The notes under the pieces: model-generated
What the model saw: only the letters and a program-made list of their open reading frames with translations
Told to the model about the DNA's origin: nothing
The model's database searches: none
Shown here: in pieces, positions 1 to 11,278 of the stretch
How the letters are laid out: each line of letters begins with the position of its first letter
Numbering within the stretch: position 1 is the stretch's first letter
Program-made: the position numbers and the translations under genes
Assembly: GCA_026545765.1 (NCBI GenBank)
Contig: CM048842.1
Coordinates: forward strand, 45,889,431-45,953,430
Direction of reading: 5' to 3'
Origin: Plantago major
Lineage: Eukaryota > Streptophyta > Magnoliopsida > Lamiales > Plantaginaceae
DNA: 64,000 nt

Positions 1-969
1 CGGAGATTCGAGTAGCCATCACTATGCGTAAAACTTTTGGAGATTTCTAGCGTTCCATGTACGCTTGAGTGGATGCCCGTGCCGCCAAAATGTTGAGGGT
101 AAACCTCGAACACTAACTGACTAAACTACTACAAATACCCTGAACTTTACCCCGCCTTCGACTTGCAGTCCGTGGAACCTCTTCTCCGAGCTAGAGCACC
201 TCAAAGGACTAAGTGGGGGGGGGGGGGGGTCAGAACGGGATATCCGGATTGCCTATGTCAATCCGGTTAGAGACTTTACTCAAAAGGGAGTTGGAAGCTC
301 CAAATGTAATAGTTACGAGGAAGGTTCTGTAATCAAGGGTGTTATGAATTTGATATCGCTTATCACTTACCTCCAGGTCTTGGACCTTGCTCCATATTTA
401 TAGTTATTGTGTATTTATGACGAGGTCCATAAGATGATGCCAAGTGTACGATCCAGATTTGGACACCAATGCTACCTTCAGCCCACAACCCATTAAGGAA
501 CAGTAATCCAATACCGATTAGTGGGCCTGGGAGGGTAGTTTGGACCTTTTCCCTCTGAGAGTACTGTTCCGCCTGTTGGGTCCGTGTCAGTCCCTCGGAT
601 AGATCTGTCTGCTTGGTTGATCTGCCCTTGTGTAACTCTGGATGTCCGAGCCTAGAGTTTCACGGAAGTATCTCAGTGGTTCCGTTATATACGTTTGGAC
701 TTATCGCGATGGTGGCGTCCGAAATTCTCTCGTCCGGTCCGTTTGGCATCTTTGAACTGTCGTAGCCAGGTTTGGAAGTCCTTTTCCCAGCTAGCTCGGA
801 CTAGCTGTGAGGGTGTAGTGACTTTAGCATACTGGTTGATTCACTTTGGACGGACCATGTGAGGTCGGACCAGTACTGAATTGGCTAACTAAGCCGTGAT
901 GCGCTTTAGGACACGCTCTATGCCTTTAATCGGATTCCTTAACGGATTGGACGTATGTCCGTAACAACA
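1..969 (-). mobile_element. Ty3/gypsy Tat-type element, 5' LTR and leader (partial)
   Basis: Read on the minus strand, an LTR runs from TGTTGTTACGG at 969 to CCTCAACA at 91. It is followed by TTTTGGCGGC at about 90-81, where Tat/Athila elements carry a TTGGCGCC-type primer-binding site, and by leader sequence to the window edge. The identity follows from a diverged second copy of the same LTR at 19984-20520 in the opposite orientation, which is joined to Tat-type pol. The LTR is about 879 bp and contains a 15-base G run at 215-229. No coding sequence of this copy is visible, and its other end lies outside the window. The LTR borders are well supported by the TG/CA ends; the primer-site assignment is less certain because it is imperfect. 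Confidence 0.75.
392..404 (-). promoter_or_regulatory. TATA box of the left gypsy LTR
   Basis: On the minus strand the sequence CTATAAATATGGA lies about 570 bp into the LTR and about 300 bp before its end, a usual place for the U3/R core promoter of a plant LTR. Only the motif and its position support the call. Confidence 0.5.
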
Positions 970-1225
970 AGATGATTAATTGTTAAATTATTATTTATGT
1001 TCCAGAATTCAGCTATTTGCGTTTGTATGTTGTTTGTGATGTGTGTTTCGGTGTTCGGTCATGAATGTTTAACTAGTTTATGTTATTGGCTTCCTTTTCA
1101 ATTGATCGATATGATTGTATGGGAAATAAATGTTTGTTAGTTGATATATATGAAATCTTGTTCAAGTAGAATGGTACAAGTTTGGTGACTTTCTATGGAA
1201 ACAGTTTATCTTCATGAATATTTGG

Positions 1226-1690
1226 CAGAAATGTTAAACGCATCACCAATTCGGCTAAACGCAACACCAATTATTTGAGTACTTGCCCAAAATGCCCCTA
1301 ACTTAAAAAAATCGTATAACATTAACCTAAAATCGTAATAACTCGTTTACGCGAACACAATAACATCAACATGCACGATTCATCACGAATTACAACAATT
1401 AAAAACATCGAAATTTTTTAACAAACTTTGCTTATTGGAACAAAATTATACCTAATATTTAAATATTATATACATAAATAATTAAAAGAAAAAAATTCGA
1501 TCGGTTGAATGGCCGCAAAGCCTCAGATTGTGAACTGGCTCAACCCGACCATTTAGTGAACTGGCCGAGTATAAAACCCGCCCAGTTCACAATCTGGGCT
1601 TCCGGCCCGGTCCGAATTTTTTTTCTTTTTAATTATTTATGTATATAATGTTTAAATATTTAGGTATTTTATAATTTTTTTATATATTTT
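1226..1690 (+). repeat. Left terminal inverted repeat of the MULE
   Basis: This end matches the reverse complement of 7425-7794 with indels. The outermost 250 bp are the best conserved and begin CAGAAATGTTAAACGCATCA against GAGAGTTGTTAAGCGACACC on the other end. Two short direct repeats ending CACCAATT lie at the very tip. The inner part, 1434-1682, is itself an inverted repeat. Confidence 0.8.
1434..1682. repeat. Foldback (inverted repeat) inside the left MULE terminus
   Basis: Arms of about 75 bp (1434-1508 and 1607-1682) are near-complements, an AT-rich block around TATATACATAAATAATTAA. They continue inward as CAGATTGTGAACTGG at 1525-1539 against CCAGTTCACAATCTGG at 1580-1595. The whole could fold into one long hairpin. 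Confidence 0.7.
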
Positions 1691-1785
1691 TTTAATTATT
1701 TTTTAATAATTTGCAAGTTTGTTAAAAACAGACATTGAATTAAAAAACATGAAAATCGAAATACAATGTATATTGAAAACATAAA

Positions 1786-4327
1786 CTAGAACCTATGCCA
1801 TCGATTTAGGCTAACGCCATAATGTGCTTCCCATGGCTTATTCTCGCCTCTAGTACCTCTGTGCCAACCATATGGGTGGAATTGACATTCTGCTACCACG
1901 TGGATCCCGATCCAAAGGATTGTTACCAATGTGAGCCATTGTCCACTCTCGAGTCGTTGATGGAGGGTCCGAGCGGTGAGTCCATTTGAGAACGACACTC
2001 CAATGGCAAGTATGTCATACTCCCTAACGAAGAATAACCGCATAAGACCCGTTGATACTTTGTTGCTACAAGACACCCCATATCTGGTAATGTGAAATAC
2101 CATGGTTGTGTACACGCACCATGAAACCAGTTTAGACGGATATTTATTTCATCTACCCGTGCTTCCGCTATTTCGCCGATATACATCTCGTCAGTAGTGC
2201 AACTCATCAATGAGGTCTTGCCGACGCTCGCCTAACGCCTTGTTGATCAGATTGGTATTGAGCTATGACCCTAAAACCACGCCTCTGGCCGATGACATCA
2301 TTATGGCCTCTAATCCGTAATCGAGTTTGGGGTGGCATTTGACTTTGATATTTGAATGTTCCGCCAAGATTTGCTAGAGAACCCGAACCATTGCATTGGG
2401 GCGGAATTCTTTCGAGATCGATTCGGGTTTCCCAACCACTCGGTAGCCTTTTCCCTATTGCTTTAGGTTTCCTTCCTCTCCGTCAGTTACGTAATGGCTC
2501 GGCCCACGAACGATTGTGATGCATTTGAATTGTCAAATACGATCTCATTTCATCCTCCGTGGCGCCTCATCATGCGTCCGCCCAAAGGAAGAAACCGATC
2601 CTTTATACTCATTGCCTAGTCTCAAAGGTTCCCACATGTGAAGAGTTCTCCAGAACACGTTTACATCGTGAACCGGGTCAACGGTCCTCCTGTTTTGCAG
2701 CTTCACATGCAATTGACATGCGCACATTAATCCAAAAGTTGTAAACAGTATGTGATCGCAATCACTTGGATCATTGTATATTTCTTTGACCATTTTCTCG
2801 ATGGCGAGATGTGAAAGCACACCTTCGAGTTTTTTGAAGATCGATTGTTGATGTGGAATGAGGGACTATATTAAGAGATCTCTCAAACTGTGTGCGGATT
2901 TCATCAAAATGCATTCGAAGTAGGTCATTTAGCTTCGGGAATAGACGGTGGAACTTCTGATTTGAAGGACCCAACCACAACTTGTACCTAGCGTGAGCAC
3001 CTTCGACTATGCAAATAATTTACATTGTTGAATGTCGGCCGCATAACTGTAATTATAGGTAGTTGTATATTACGTAAATAAGCTAAACTAAGGTATGAGT
3101 GGTGGATTTATGACAATAAATGAAGGAATAACCGCTGGTCGTGTTAGTTCCATAGTGTAGGATGTTCTTTGTCCACGCTCGACAAATCGGTCAAGGTATG
3201 GTTCCAACCATCGTTCCGCATATAGGACATGCAACCCGGATGCCTATGCCATGCCTCCGCCATTTCGCAATACCGCTTCATAGAGTTCCTCGGTTCCACG
3301 CATCGATGTGATCCCATCCGGATTTGATTACGGGTTGATACTTAGTACCTACCATCTTGGATAAGTGAGCTCACATCCTTTGAGATGTGTTCCTATACAT
3401 GAGGGTGCCGCTCGAAAGACAAGTTTAATTGCATTCATTTCCGCTAAATCTCCGCCGGTAATAAATACCCTTGATACACCACATTCATCAAACAACACCC
3501 GTAATTGTTTAAGCCCCCAAACGTAACTTGAAGTCCTTTCGTTGGATAGGAAAATGAAGGTTATGTGATAGTTTTGCCGAGTAGGTAAGACGCCAATGAG
3601 TTCCACCAAATGCATGTCGCATAAATTGCCTCAGTACGTCAGATCCATCACGACAACTCATGGGAACAAACGGATCAGCTCCTTGTATTTGGATGAGATA
3701 AGAAAATTCCTCCAATATGTTAGTACCTCCACTTCAATGTGTATATATGTAATGGTTTCTTCTCAAGAGTTCCTCGAAATACACCATTGGGGCTAGGGAT
3801 CCCATCTCCAAACGTTGATATTTCTGGTCAGCATTGTATATTTGTCGTAGGTTAGTACATGTGCCCGGAAAATCCTACTTAAGTTGATCGAGAATTTGTC
3901 TAGGTGCCATTCAAGACTTCAACATCTCAATCACCCGTGCATTTTCGCCAAAGGAGCTTGGTGGCGACGGTGCCCATGGGGAATTCAAGTGCATGATTGT
4001 GTTTCGTGGCCCTCTCGAGAAACACTTCCACACCCGGATACCTCTCGTGAAGCTTAACCTCAAATGGACACTGACTTTCTTTGACCATGGAACTTCCGGA
4101 TTTTACTCGGATCGAAGCCAGAGCTTCAGATTCACCACCTCGCTCACAACCCATGTAAATGTGTCTTGCTTTCGAATGTGAGATCGCGAAAAATATATTG
4201 TTTTGGACACCAATATCTCGCACCCAAGTTTTTGTAGCTTCCCGAGTATCAAAAGTCTGATTATTTTGAAAAAATGAACTTCAATCGGGGAATTCAGGCT
4301 CACCGTCGGATGAAATATATGAATCAA
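1786..4327 (-). pseudogene. MULE transposase with C-terminal OTU-like protease region (decayed)
   Basis: Three family signatures follow one another on the minus strand. First, an N-terminal FAR1/WRKY-GCM1-like DNA-binding region at about 3927-4327 (YMGCERGGE, SQCPFEVKLHERYPGV). Second, the MULE transposase core at 3349-3715 and 2545-2980 (SNERTSSYVWGLKQLRVLFD, then LCFHELH-like text and VFWRTLHMWEPLRLGNEYKG). Third, an OTU-like cysteine protease region at 1786-2210 (YIGEIAEA, WFHGACTQPWYFTLPDMGCL, then a GSHWLTLV-like end). The protein would catalyse cut-and-paste transposition in the nucleus; the role of the OTU region in such MULEs is not settled. The frame is broken at several points, so I call a pseudogene. 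Its start probably lies near 4320, in the spacer shared with the PMD gene. Confidence 0.75.
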
Positions 4328-4680
4328 GCGTGACTCATCAGGTTTTTTAAGTGTTTAGAATATGATTAGTGTCCGTTTCAAGTGTTTAGAATATGATTAG
4401 TGCAGGGGACCATTTGTTAGAGAAAAGAAGGGTGAATGAATTGAATATGATTAGGTAGGGGACCATTTTATAGAGAAAATGAATGAATTGAAAATGTACC
4501 TCAGTTGATTGTGTTAGTGTTGTGTTACTAGAAACATACCGTGAATCGAAAAAATGGGATATATTTGTCCTTAAAACGGACAAAGCCATGCAATTGTTCA
4601 GGATGTGTTACTAGAAACATACCGTGAATCGAAAAATGGGATATATTTATTATTAAACGGACAAAGCTGTATCAGATACA

Positions 4681-4830
4681 TGAATTGTCCCGGATGGGAC
4701 AATTCATGCATGCTTTGTCCTTAAGGACAAAGCATCTTGCTTTGTCTTTAAAGACAAAGCATGGGCATGCTTTGTCCCAAGGGTCAAGTGACCCTTGGAA
4801 GAGTATCCAAGGGTGATTTGACCCTTGGAT
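4681..4830. repeat. Cluster of five perfect palindromes upstream of the PMD gene
   Basis: The palindromes lie at 4681-4706 (arms TGAATTGTCCC), 4710-4735 (ATGCTTTGTCC around TTAA), 4738-4761 (TGCTTTGTCT around TTAA), 4777-4798 (CCAAGGGTCA) and 4805-4830 (ATCCAAGGGT). All arms match exactly. Two families of arm are present, one built on CTTTGTCC and one on CCAAGGGT. Confidence 0.9.
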
Positions 4831-4850
4831 ACGGGTCGGGTCGTTTTTCC

Positions 4851-4860
4851 CTATAAATAC
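4851..4860 (+). promoter_or_regulatory. TATA box of the PMD gene
   Basis: The sequence CTATAAATAC lies 107 bp before the first ATG. A CT-rich leader (TTCTCTTCTTTCTTCTTCAC) follows it at about 4895-4914, as in many plant 5' untranslated regions. Confidence 0.65.
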
Positions 4861-4966
4861 TCTACACCTTGTCAACAAATTTGCACCACACCATTCTCTT
4901 CTTTCTTCTTCACTTAAACATATTATTCTTCTTCACTTAAACACCTCCAAATTCTTAAGCATCTAA

Positions 4967-7285
4967 ATGGCAGGAATCTGGAAGGTAAAGATATGATAAA
5001 ACATTAATAAACTGTATTAAGATATTTGATTGTTCATGTTTCTCGTCGAATTCTAACACTCCGATCATTCTTATTTGATTGTTTCAGCACTTCACTAAGG
5101 GCGGTTCATCCAAAGATCGCGGCGGTCCATAAAAAGAAATGCCCCGGATATCCCACATGTGTCAGTCGACAAATATTCTGGACGATTGAAAGAGATTGAT
5201 GGAAGGGAAAGAGGGCTGCTTCAAAGAAGAGCTCAAGGTCGACGATGGTTAATCCTGATTTCAGTTCGGATGCGACTGAAAACTTAATAAGGGACACAAC
5301 CGAGTCACCCCCGACCATTGACAACCAAACAAGGGCAGCACTTGAATGTGAAATGAATGAACAGGTGGGTAACGAGTCACCTCGACCAATTGCATCGCCA
5401 AATATAAATGTCGATTTACACCAATTGCAGACTGCATCGGGCATCGATACATTTTAATGACACCAATTCCTATGCTTCTGGCAGCCAGCATGGAGTGGAA
5501 GCTCGTAATGATCCCACCAATCAACCCTGGGAAGAGCTAACACATGCTGTTGATGGAGGCCCGTCAGATCTGGAGTTACTCAAAGGATTTCTAGGCCACA
5601 TTGCTCATTCCATATGGATTGGAAATGTATGCCATTCCATTCCTGATCTATAAAATCCGACGATTCATATTCACTATAGTTAACTCATTCTTATTTATTG
5701 TTTACTTTAAAATGTCGCAGGATCGCAATATTCTAGGGGGGTTTCATCAACACAAAAAATTGACCAAGTTCAAAGATTACTTGAACGACAATGTCAACAA
5801 TGTTGTCAACAACAACCTTCTCTCACACTTGCCCACCGTTATGCAACCGAAGATCAACATGCCTTTGATTAGTGCATCTGTTGAACGGTGGCATCCTGAA
5901 ACTAATAGCTTTCACTTGCCATTCGGTGAGATGACTATAACTCTGCATGATGTCCATTTTCTATTAGGAATTCTGCGGTCGTGGTCGGGTGAAGGTGGTG
6001 ACTCATGCCGTAACAAATCGTGCATTTTTGTCAACTCATATGCAAATGAATGATGCCTTGGTGAGGGCCAACTACAAAAGTGCCGGGTTCAAGCGCATTC
6101 ACAATTGAGGATGCTTTAAAAGCAAACTCTACCACCCCATTCACATGTCGTCATGTACTGCTAGGTTGTTAGGCACATCGTTGTTTGTCGACAAGAGTAG
6201 TATTCAGTACCAAATGGATTTCTACCGCTCCTAAATCACCGGAAGAGGTTCAAACGACGATGGGGAGAGTCAACAGACTTGCCAATCAATATAGACAGTT
6301 GGGAATTGCATCACGTATTGACTGTAATCAAATAGATGGATGTCTCTCACTTGTGCAGGTTTGCTAGCTCTATATAATTTTTACATTTTATCATAACTTG
6401 AAAAGAGAATACATTTTTGTTGAAGTCTTTATATGATTTCAGATGTGGATCAACAAGCACTTTCCTTCTTTTGAATCATGGAACTTGGGAACCGTCCACC
6501 AAGATCAAGATGCTCTACATCTTGCATACATAAGTGCCATAGACAATATTGCTTCGAATGAAGTATGTCATCAAATTTATCACGCTTGTCTTCATAAAGA
6601 TTGAAACTATGTTAAAATTATTTACTTACTTACCTCTTATGTAATAGGTTATGTGGGCACCATTCGGACGTGCAGCAGAGGAAGTAGTCCCCATTTCTCA
6701 ATTTAGAGGAATTATTCATTGTTTAAAGATTACAGAGGCTGACATGCGATCTGTGTTATGCGCCGCCGGATATCCCCAACTAATTCCACAACCACTCATA
6801 CAACCAATAGTTGTCTCAAGGCCACCACAACCGGCATTCTACAAATGTTCATATCCTGCTCAAGACTCCTTCGAAAACTTTCAAAACGTTCGATGTAATT
6901 TCCATAATCAAGCACTTCGAGTGCATTACGGATATGAAAGTTTTCCAAACTACAACAAATGGTTTCACGCAAGGACGATAGGCAAGTGACACGCCAACAA
7001 ACCTTTACTCAAGAGAACATTACCACCATCCGACATGAATCCTACCGTGGTATGGTTCCTAAACATTCAATACATATACATTCACAACGCTAGCATTTCA
7101 TCTCTCAATTCTTATTATGTATGTTTTTTATTTTGTAGAGGATACAATGGCTCGGAGCTAAACTTGCACGCATCACTGAGCCGAACAGGCGTTGTATGAG
7201 CCAAAATGACGTATTCGACATTCTCGATGAAATTTGTGAACACTTTAAAGATGTTATTCCATCATTACCTAGTCATGACATGTAA
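4967..7285 (+). pseudogene. Plant mobile domain (PMD, MAIN-like) gene carried by the MULE
   Basis: Several exon-like pieces match the PMD/MAIN-like family: a short first exon at 4967-4984 (MAGIWK, then a GT donor), LLKGFLGHIAHSIW at about 5576-5617, the hallmark ERWHPETNSFHLPFGEMTIT followed by LHDVHFLLGI at about 5881-5970, a YRQLGIASR block near 6290-6320, WINKHFPSF near 6445, VMWAPFGR at 6648-6671 and a C-terminal end at 7285. PMD proteins act in the nucleus in silencing and genome stability (MAIN, MAIL1 of Arabidopsis) and also occur inside MULE and gypsy elements. Introns can be placed between most blocks, but a stop after 6053 and shifts near 5130 and 6130 suggest decay. It could still be a spliced gene whose structure I read imperfectly. 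Confidence 0.65.
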
Positions 7286-7424
7286 TATTTTCGATTCAAG
7301 TTCGTTCGTCCGTGTTCAAGTTGTAATCTTTTATTCGAAAGTATTTCGATTCAAGTTTGAATATAATATTGAGAAATATATATACCGGTTTGAATATATA
7401 TATATATATTTAGAAAAAAGAAAA

Positions 7425-7794
7425 ACAAATTCTCGATTGTTGGATCCGGCCGCAGCAAATTCAGATATGAATCGCCGGTGTGATACCCGCTTGATAAAAT
7501 GGCCGGGTGTGCAACCCGGCCATTTACGGAATTTTTTTTTTAATTATGTATATAGTGTTTAAATATTTATGTATTTTATAATTTTGTTTCAATAAGTAAA
7601 GTTTGTTAAAAAATTTCGATGTTTTTAATTGTTGTAATTCGTGATGAATCGTGCATGTTAATGTTATTGTGTTCGCGTAAACGAGTTATTACGATTTTAC
7701 GTTAATGTTATACGATTTTTTTAAGTTAGGGGTATTTTGGGCAAGTACTCAAATAATTGGTGTCGCTTAGAATTGGTGTCGCTTAACAACTCTC
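7425..7794 (-). repeat. Right terminal inverted repeat of the MULE
   Basis: This is the reverse complement of the left terminus and ends in GCTTAACAACTCTC before the target duplication at 7795. It contains a perfect hairpin with 11-bp arms AATGGCCGGGT (7498-7508) and ACCCGGCCATT (7514-7524) around a 5-base loop. Confidence 0.8.
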
Positions 7795-8683
7795 ATATTT
7801 GGTTGACTACATCTAAGTGCTACGCACACTAGTATATTATGTAAAAAGTTGGGTAATACTGTTGTCTCCTCACGGGCATTGTTGAGGTTGTGCTTGCTTT
7901 GATGTGCAAGTGTTGTTGTGCATTATGTTGTTAGTTAATTTGTTTACAGAAAGAATGCTACACATGATTTACTAGTTTTTATAATATCTTATCTCATGTA
8001 TGACGTTTACACAATCACTCATTAGTACATTCATCCATGAGTTTGAGTATGTGAACATGCATTCATGATAATAAGCTTTTAAAAAGACAAGGATTTCAAG
8101 TTAAGTAATGTTAGTAGACGTAAGAAATTTGTACATAGTATACGCAGCGGAATTTCGAAAATTTTATCTTACGCATAAACTGACAACGATTATTTAACGA
8201 TAAACATGCATAAATAATAAGCATGCACAGAGATCAAAACACCTACTTGTCTACTTCCAATAGCAGCGAGTTTTGATCAGCAACAAGATCCTCAGCAACA
8301 GCTAATTGTTGTTCCTCTGCTTCGTCTTCTTGTTGTCTGATTTCCTCAAGCTCCTCAGGAGTGATATCATCCTGCTCTTCAATCTCCGGTACTTCGTTAG
8401 GATTCAACTTGAGTTGTCTCCACATGGATTGAATTCTACCAAGAACGCTAGGAGTTCTTTAAACTATTTAATGAGTATGAATGCCAAGATTATTGTGTAG
8501 CATTATGAAGACCACATTGGCCTATATATAATGTAAGATTCGCGCAGGTGAGTTGGAGTCCCAATACCAACCAAACTCAAAGTCATCTTCTATTAGGAAT
8601 CATAATGGTGATTTGATCTTATCAAATACAAACTGTCCACATTGGACTTTAATCGAGATCAATCCAAATACAATCAACATACT

Positions 8684-8793
8684 GCCCAGCTCAGTTGGCT
8701 ATGTAGAAAGTCCAATTACTTGAGGTCTCTAGTTCGAATCTCATCTGGCCAAACCATATATATATTCTTTTGCAATCTTTATAGACTTCATTT
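8684..8793 (+). repeat. tRNA-like / possible short SINE
   Basis: The sequence GCCCAGCTCAGTTGG (8684-8698) resembles the Pol III A box, and AGTTCGAATC (8731-8740) the B box, at tRNA-like spacing. The unit runs to a T-rich stretch ending ATTTT at about 8793. CAATCAAC before it and CAATCAGC after it could be a worn target duplication. A tRNA pseudogene is the alternative. It sits inside the solo LTR. Confidence 0.4.
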
Positions 8794-8945
8794 TCAATCA
8801 GCCCAAAACATTATAACATTAAATCTAATTAATAATTCTAATAATAAATTATTACTAATCCAATTAATACATAATTTATCATAATACTCATCGGTAGAAT
8901 AATCATCATAAAGTGACCCATAGGCACTACAAAAAATCCTGGGGC

Positions 8946-9215
8946 CACGGATAAATCCGCTTAAGGCCATCGATCGGGCGACGATAGAAAATCCGCCTCG
9001 GAGCCGGGACGACGGATAGATTATCCGTACCACCAATTCACATGTATTATATATTTGACTTTATAATATATATATTTTTTAAATCAAATATAACGACGGA
9101 TAGTCCAATATTTTATTGAAATTAGTGACGGAATCTAAAATTCCGCCACTAATTCCACATCGTGAATTCCGCCACTAATTCCGCTACTATTAATCCGTCA
9201 CTATTTATTTCATAT
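8946..9215. repeat. CACTA left subterminal repeats
   Basis: Several degenerate inverted motifs are present, including ACGGATAAATCCG at 8948, GACGGATAGATTATCCGT at 9011 and TGACGGAATCTAAAATTCCG at 9127. Such arrays bind TnpA in the En/Spm family. Confidence 0.75.
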
Positions 9216-9285
9216 TAATCCTCGTCAGAGTTCACCTTTTTAATCAATATAATGTTCGATAATAAATCAATAATACGAAAAATAT

Positions 9286-11278
9286 TTCAATGAATAAAAA
9301 AGTAATATCCGAATGGAGAAATTATCCAAACAAGTGTAAATATGAAAAAATCCAAAAATACGTATACATAACTAGCTATCGACGGGGTGGTGTGGGTGAT
9401 GGCGAACTGGACATGAATCGCTTCCATCTCAGAAACAAAGGCGCCGTTCTCTCCCTTTGTTCGGGCGACACGTTGCATCTTCGAAGTTAGAGCCGCAACT
9501 GCTTTGACCGCGATCGCACCATTTTCGAGACCTGGTCATGTGTGTATACCGGACGTCTGGACTGCTGAGATGATGATGAGGAGCACCCAGGACTAGCCAG
9601 GCTCAAACCAAGGCTCCTGAGTCCATATATTCGTCCTTTCTTGTCCGGTTGGTCGACCTCTAAGAAGATGTTGTCACTTGTTCGCTTGATACCTCGCCTG
9701 CCTCTTCCTCAGCTCGCACCGAGCATCAACCTCACTGAAATCAGAATAATGTATATCATGATCGCCATCGCTTTTCAAAATAACTTATAATAGTGTACAA
9801 ATATGAACTTTAAGCAACATAAACATACCGCAATAGACGAGGCCCGGCAGTCGGTCCATACCCCGCCCTTATGCTTGGCCTTCTTGAAGATGGCATACTT
9901 GGATGTCACCTCCCCGTACACCGAATCAAACCAAATCTAGTCAACAATTTATCATCTACAAGTATTAGAGCAGTAGAGACACAATAAATACACGTAATGC
10001 TAGATTGCAAAAACACATATATACGAACCGATTGATAAAAATCAGTGACAGTAGATCGCCTCCCAAGGTGGTGAACGGCCCTTCCCGGCCAGACGATCGG
10101 GATGCCCGGTTCACTGTTAGTCCAAGCAACGCCCCGGACATCGTCACGCCAAGAGGCATCCCAAAGGGCCCACTCCGCTGCATCAACATGTGGAGCCATT
10201 GGGCCACCACGATCCCGAATGTCCTTTCACGTACATACCATATCCCTGTACAGTTTGGATCCACAGTCTTGTAAACACGCCAGATCTGTGGGATCAACCT
10301 GCTGGGAATGAAGTACTCCTTCTACACTCCCATTTCATACAACATCCAAAGTCAATACATGTATAACATCACCATGTTACATCAATTTAACAAGATACAA
10401 CAACATAACAGATATGGTGACTAACATATCACCCAAATAAAGTGGCTAACATACCACTCACATATAGTGGCTAACATACCACTCACATTGTCCTAAATTT
10501 TACTAACACAATGGTGACTAACATATCACCCAAATAAAGTGGCTAACATACCACTCACATACAGTGGCTAACATACCACTCACATTGTCCTAAATTTTAC
10601 TAACACAATGGTGACTAACATATCACCCAAATAAAGTGGCTAACATACCACTCACATACAATGGCTAACATACCACTCACATTGTCCTAAATTTTACTAA
10701 CACAATGGTGACTAACATATCACCCAAATAAAGTGGCTAACATACCACTCACATACAGTGGCTAACATACCACTCATATTAAAACGATTATAATTACAAA
10801 CAAAGGAATGTCATATTTTAACTTACCTCACTCATCAAGTACTCATCCTCATGCGCCCGAGATGTGGCTCCAACACTCTCCACCCCGCCTCGATGGTTTT
10901 CCTCTCCTAAGATGTCACCTAGTTTGTTGTGCACCTCCCGAGGCCATAAGTTGTCACAATGTATAAGATACAAGAAACTAATATATATTACTTTAGTACA
11001 ACAATTTGTACTTGTCAACTATCATTATAAGTTATGTTTTACATATTTAAGAAGAATGTATAATACTTGGTAGGACCAATAGGGAAAATCACAGGCAAGC
11101 CGTCCAACGTGACGTTGGGATGGTTTGGATCGAACACGAGGTAGGGACAATCGCCGTGGTCGCCCTCCAAAGATGTGTCCGGCCGACCGGTAGAGCCACG
11201 GCTACTCTCTCTCGGGGTCTTAGGAATCAAACCCGTCATTCCGATCATCGGAGCCTCCTCGTTGTCCGACTGCCCCAC
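9286..11278 (-). pseudogene. TnpA-like gene of the CACTA element (Transposase_24-like)
   Basis: Pieces on the minus strand read, from N to C: an acidic start at 11039-11278 (DPNHPNVTLDGLPVIFPIGP), a segment near 9965-10297 containing IPQIWRVYKTVDPNCTGIWY, then WFDSVYGEVTSKYAIFKKAK at about 9849-9927, which closely resembles the plant Ptta/En-Spm 'Transposase_24' proteins. A C-terminal part follows at about 9500-9660 (DKKGRIYGLRSLG) and 9286-9478. The product would bind the subterminal repeats and help transposition. The pieces are in different frames and separated by AT-rich sequence and a tandem array at 10413-10780, so the gene is either multi-exon or broken. I could not fix the splice sites. 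Confidence 0.55.
10413..10780. repeat. Tandem array, 97-98-bp unit, about 3.8 copies
   Basis: ATGGTGACTAAC recurs at 10413, 10511, 10608 and 10705. Each unit holds one GGTGACTAACATATCACC and two AGTGGCTAACATACCACT blocks, each a small inverted repeat around the same CTAACATA core. Confidence 0.9.

Larger units (their letters stand above)
4328..4966. promoter_or_regulatory. Divergent intergenic region of the MULE with direct repeats and palindromes
   Basis: This spacer separates the minus-strand transposase from the plus-strand PMD gene. It holds two copies of AAGTGTTTAGAATATGATTA (4350 and 4380) and two copies of a block around ACTAGAAACATACCGTGAAT (4528 and 4610). Then come five perfect palindromes between 4681 and 4830 and a TATA box at 4851. 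It is probably a shared two-way promoter region. Confidence 0.6.
1226..7794. mobile_element. Mutator-like element (MULE) with long TIRs, transposase and PMD gene
   Basis: The two ends form long terminal inverted repeats: the left end contains ACACCAATTATTTGAGTACT near 1270 and the right end its complement near 7745-7765, with shared sequence over several hundred bases. The sequence ATATTTGG flanks both ends (1218-1225 and 7795-7802), giving a target duplication of 8 bp, or 9 with one mismatch, as expected for MULEs. Inside, a decayed transposase runs on the minus strand (1786-4327) and a plant mobile domain gene on the plus strand (4967-7285), diverging from a palindrome-rich spacer. The left flank continues into the right flank as one unit of the older LTR-like sequence, which confirms the borders. 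Confidence 0.85.

Noticed and set aside
8243..8425. Acidic 60-codon minus-strand ORF (PEIEEQDDITPEELEEIRQQ)
   Set aside because: It lies inside the solo LTR, has no recognisable family and is short; biased composition alone does not support a gene.
10005..10311. Plus-strand ORFs of 69-89 codons in the CACTA element
   Set aside because: They oppose the TnpA-like minus-strand pieces and show no family text.
10413..10780. Possible CRISPR array
   Set aside because: The units are direct tandem copies without unique spacers, in a plant transposon.
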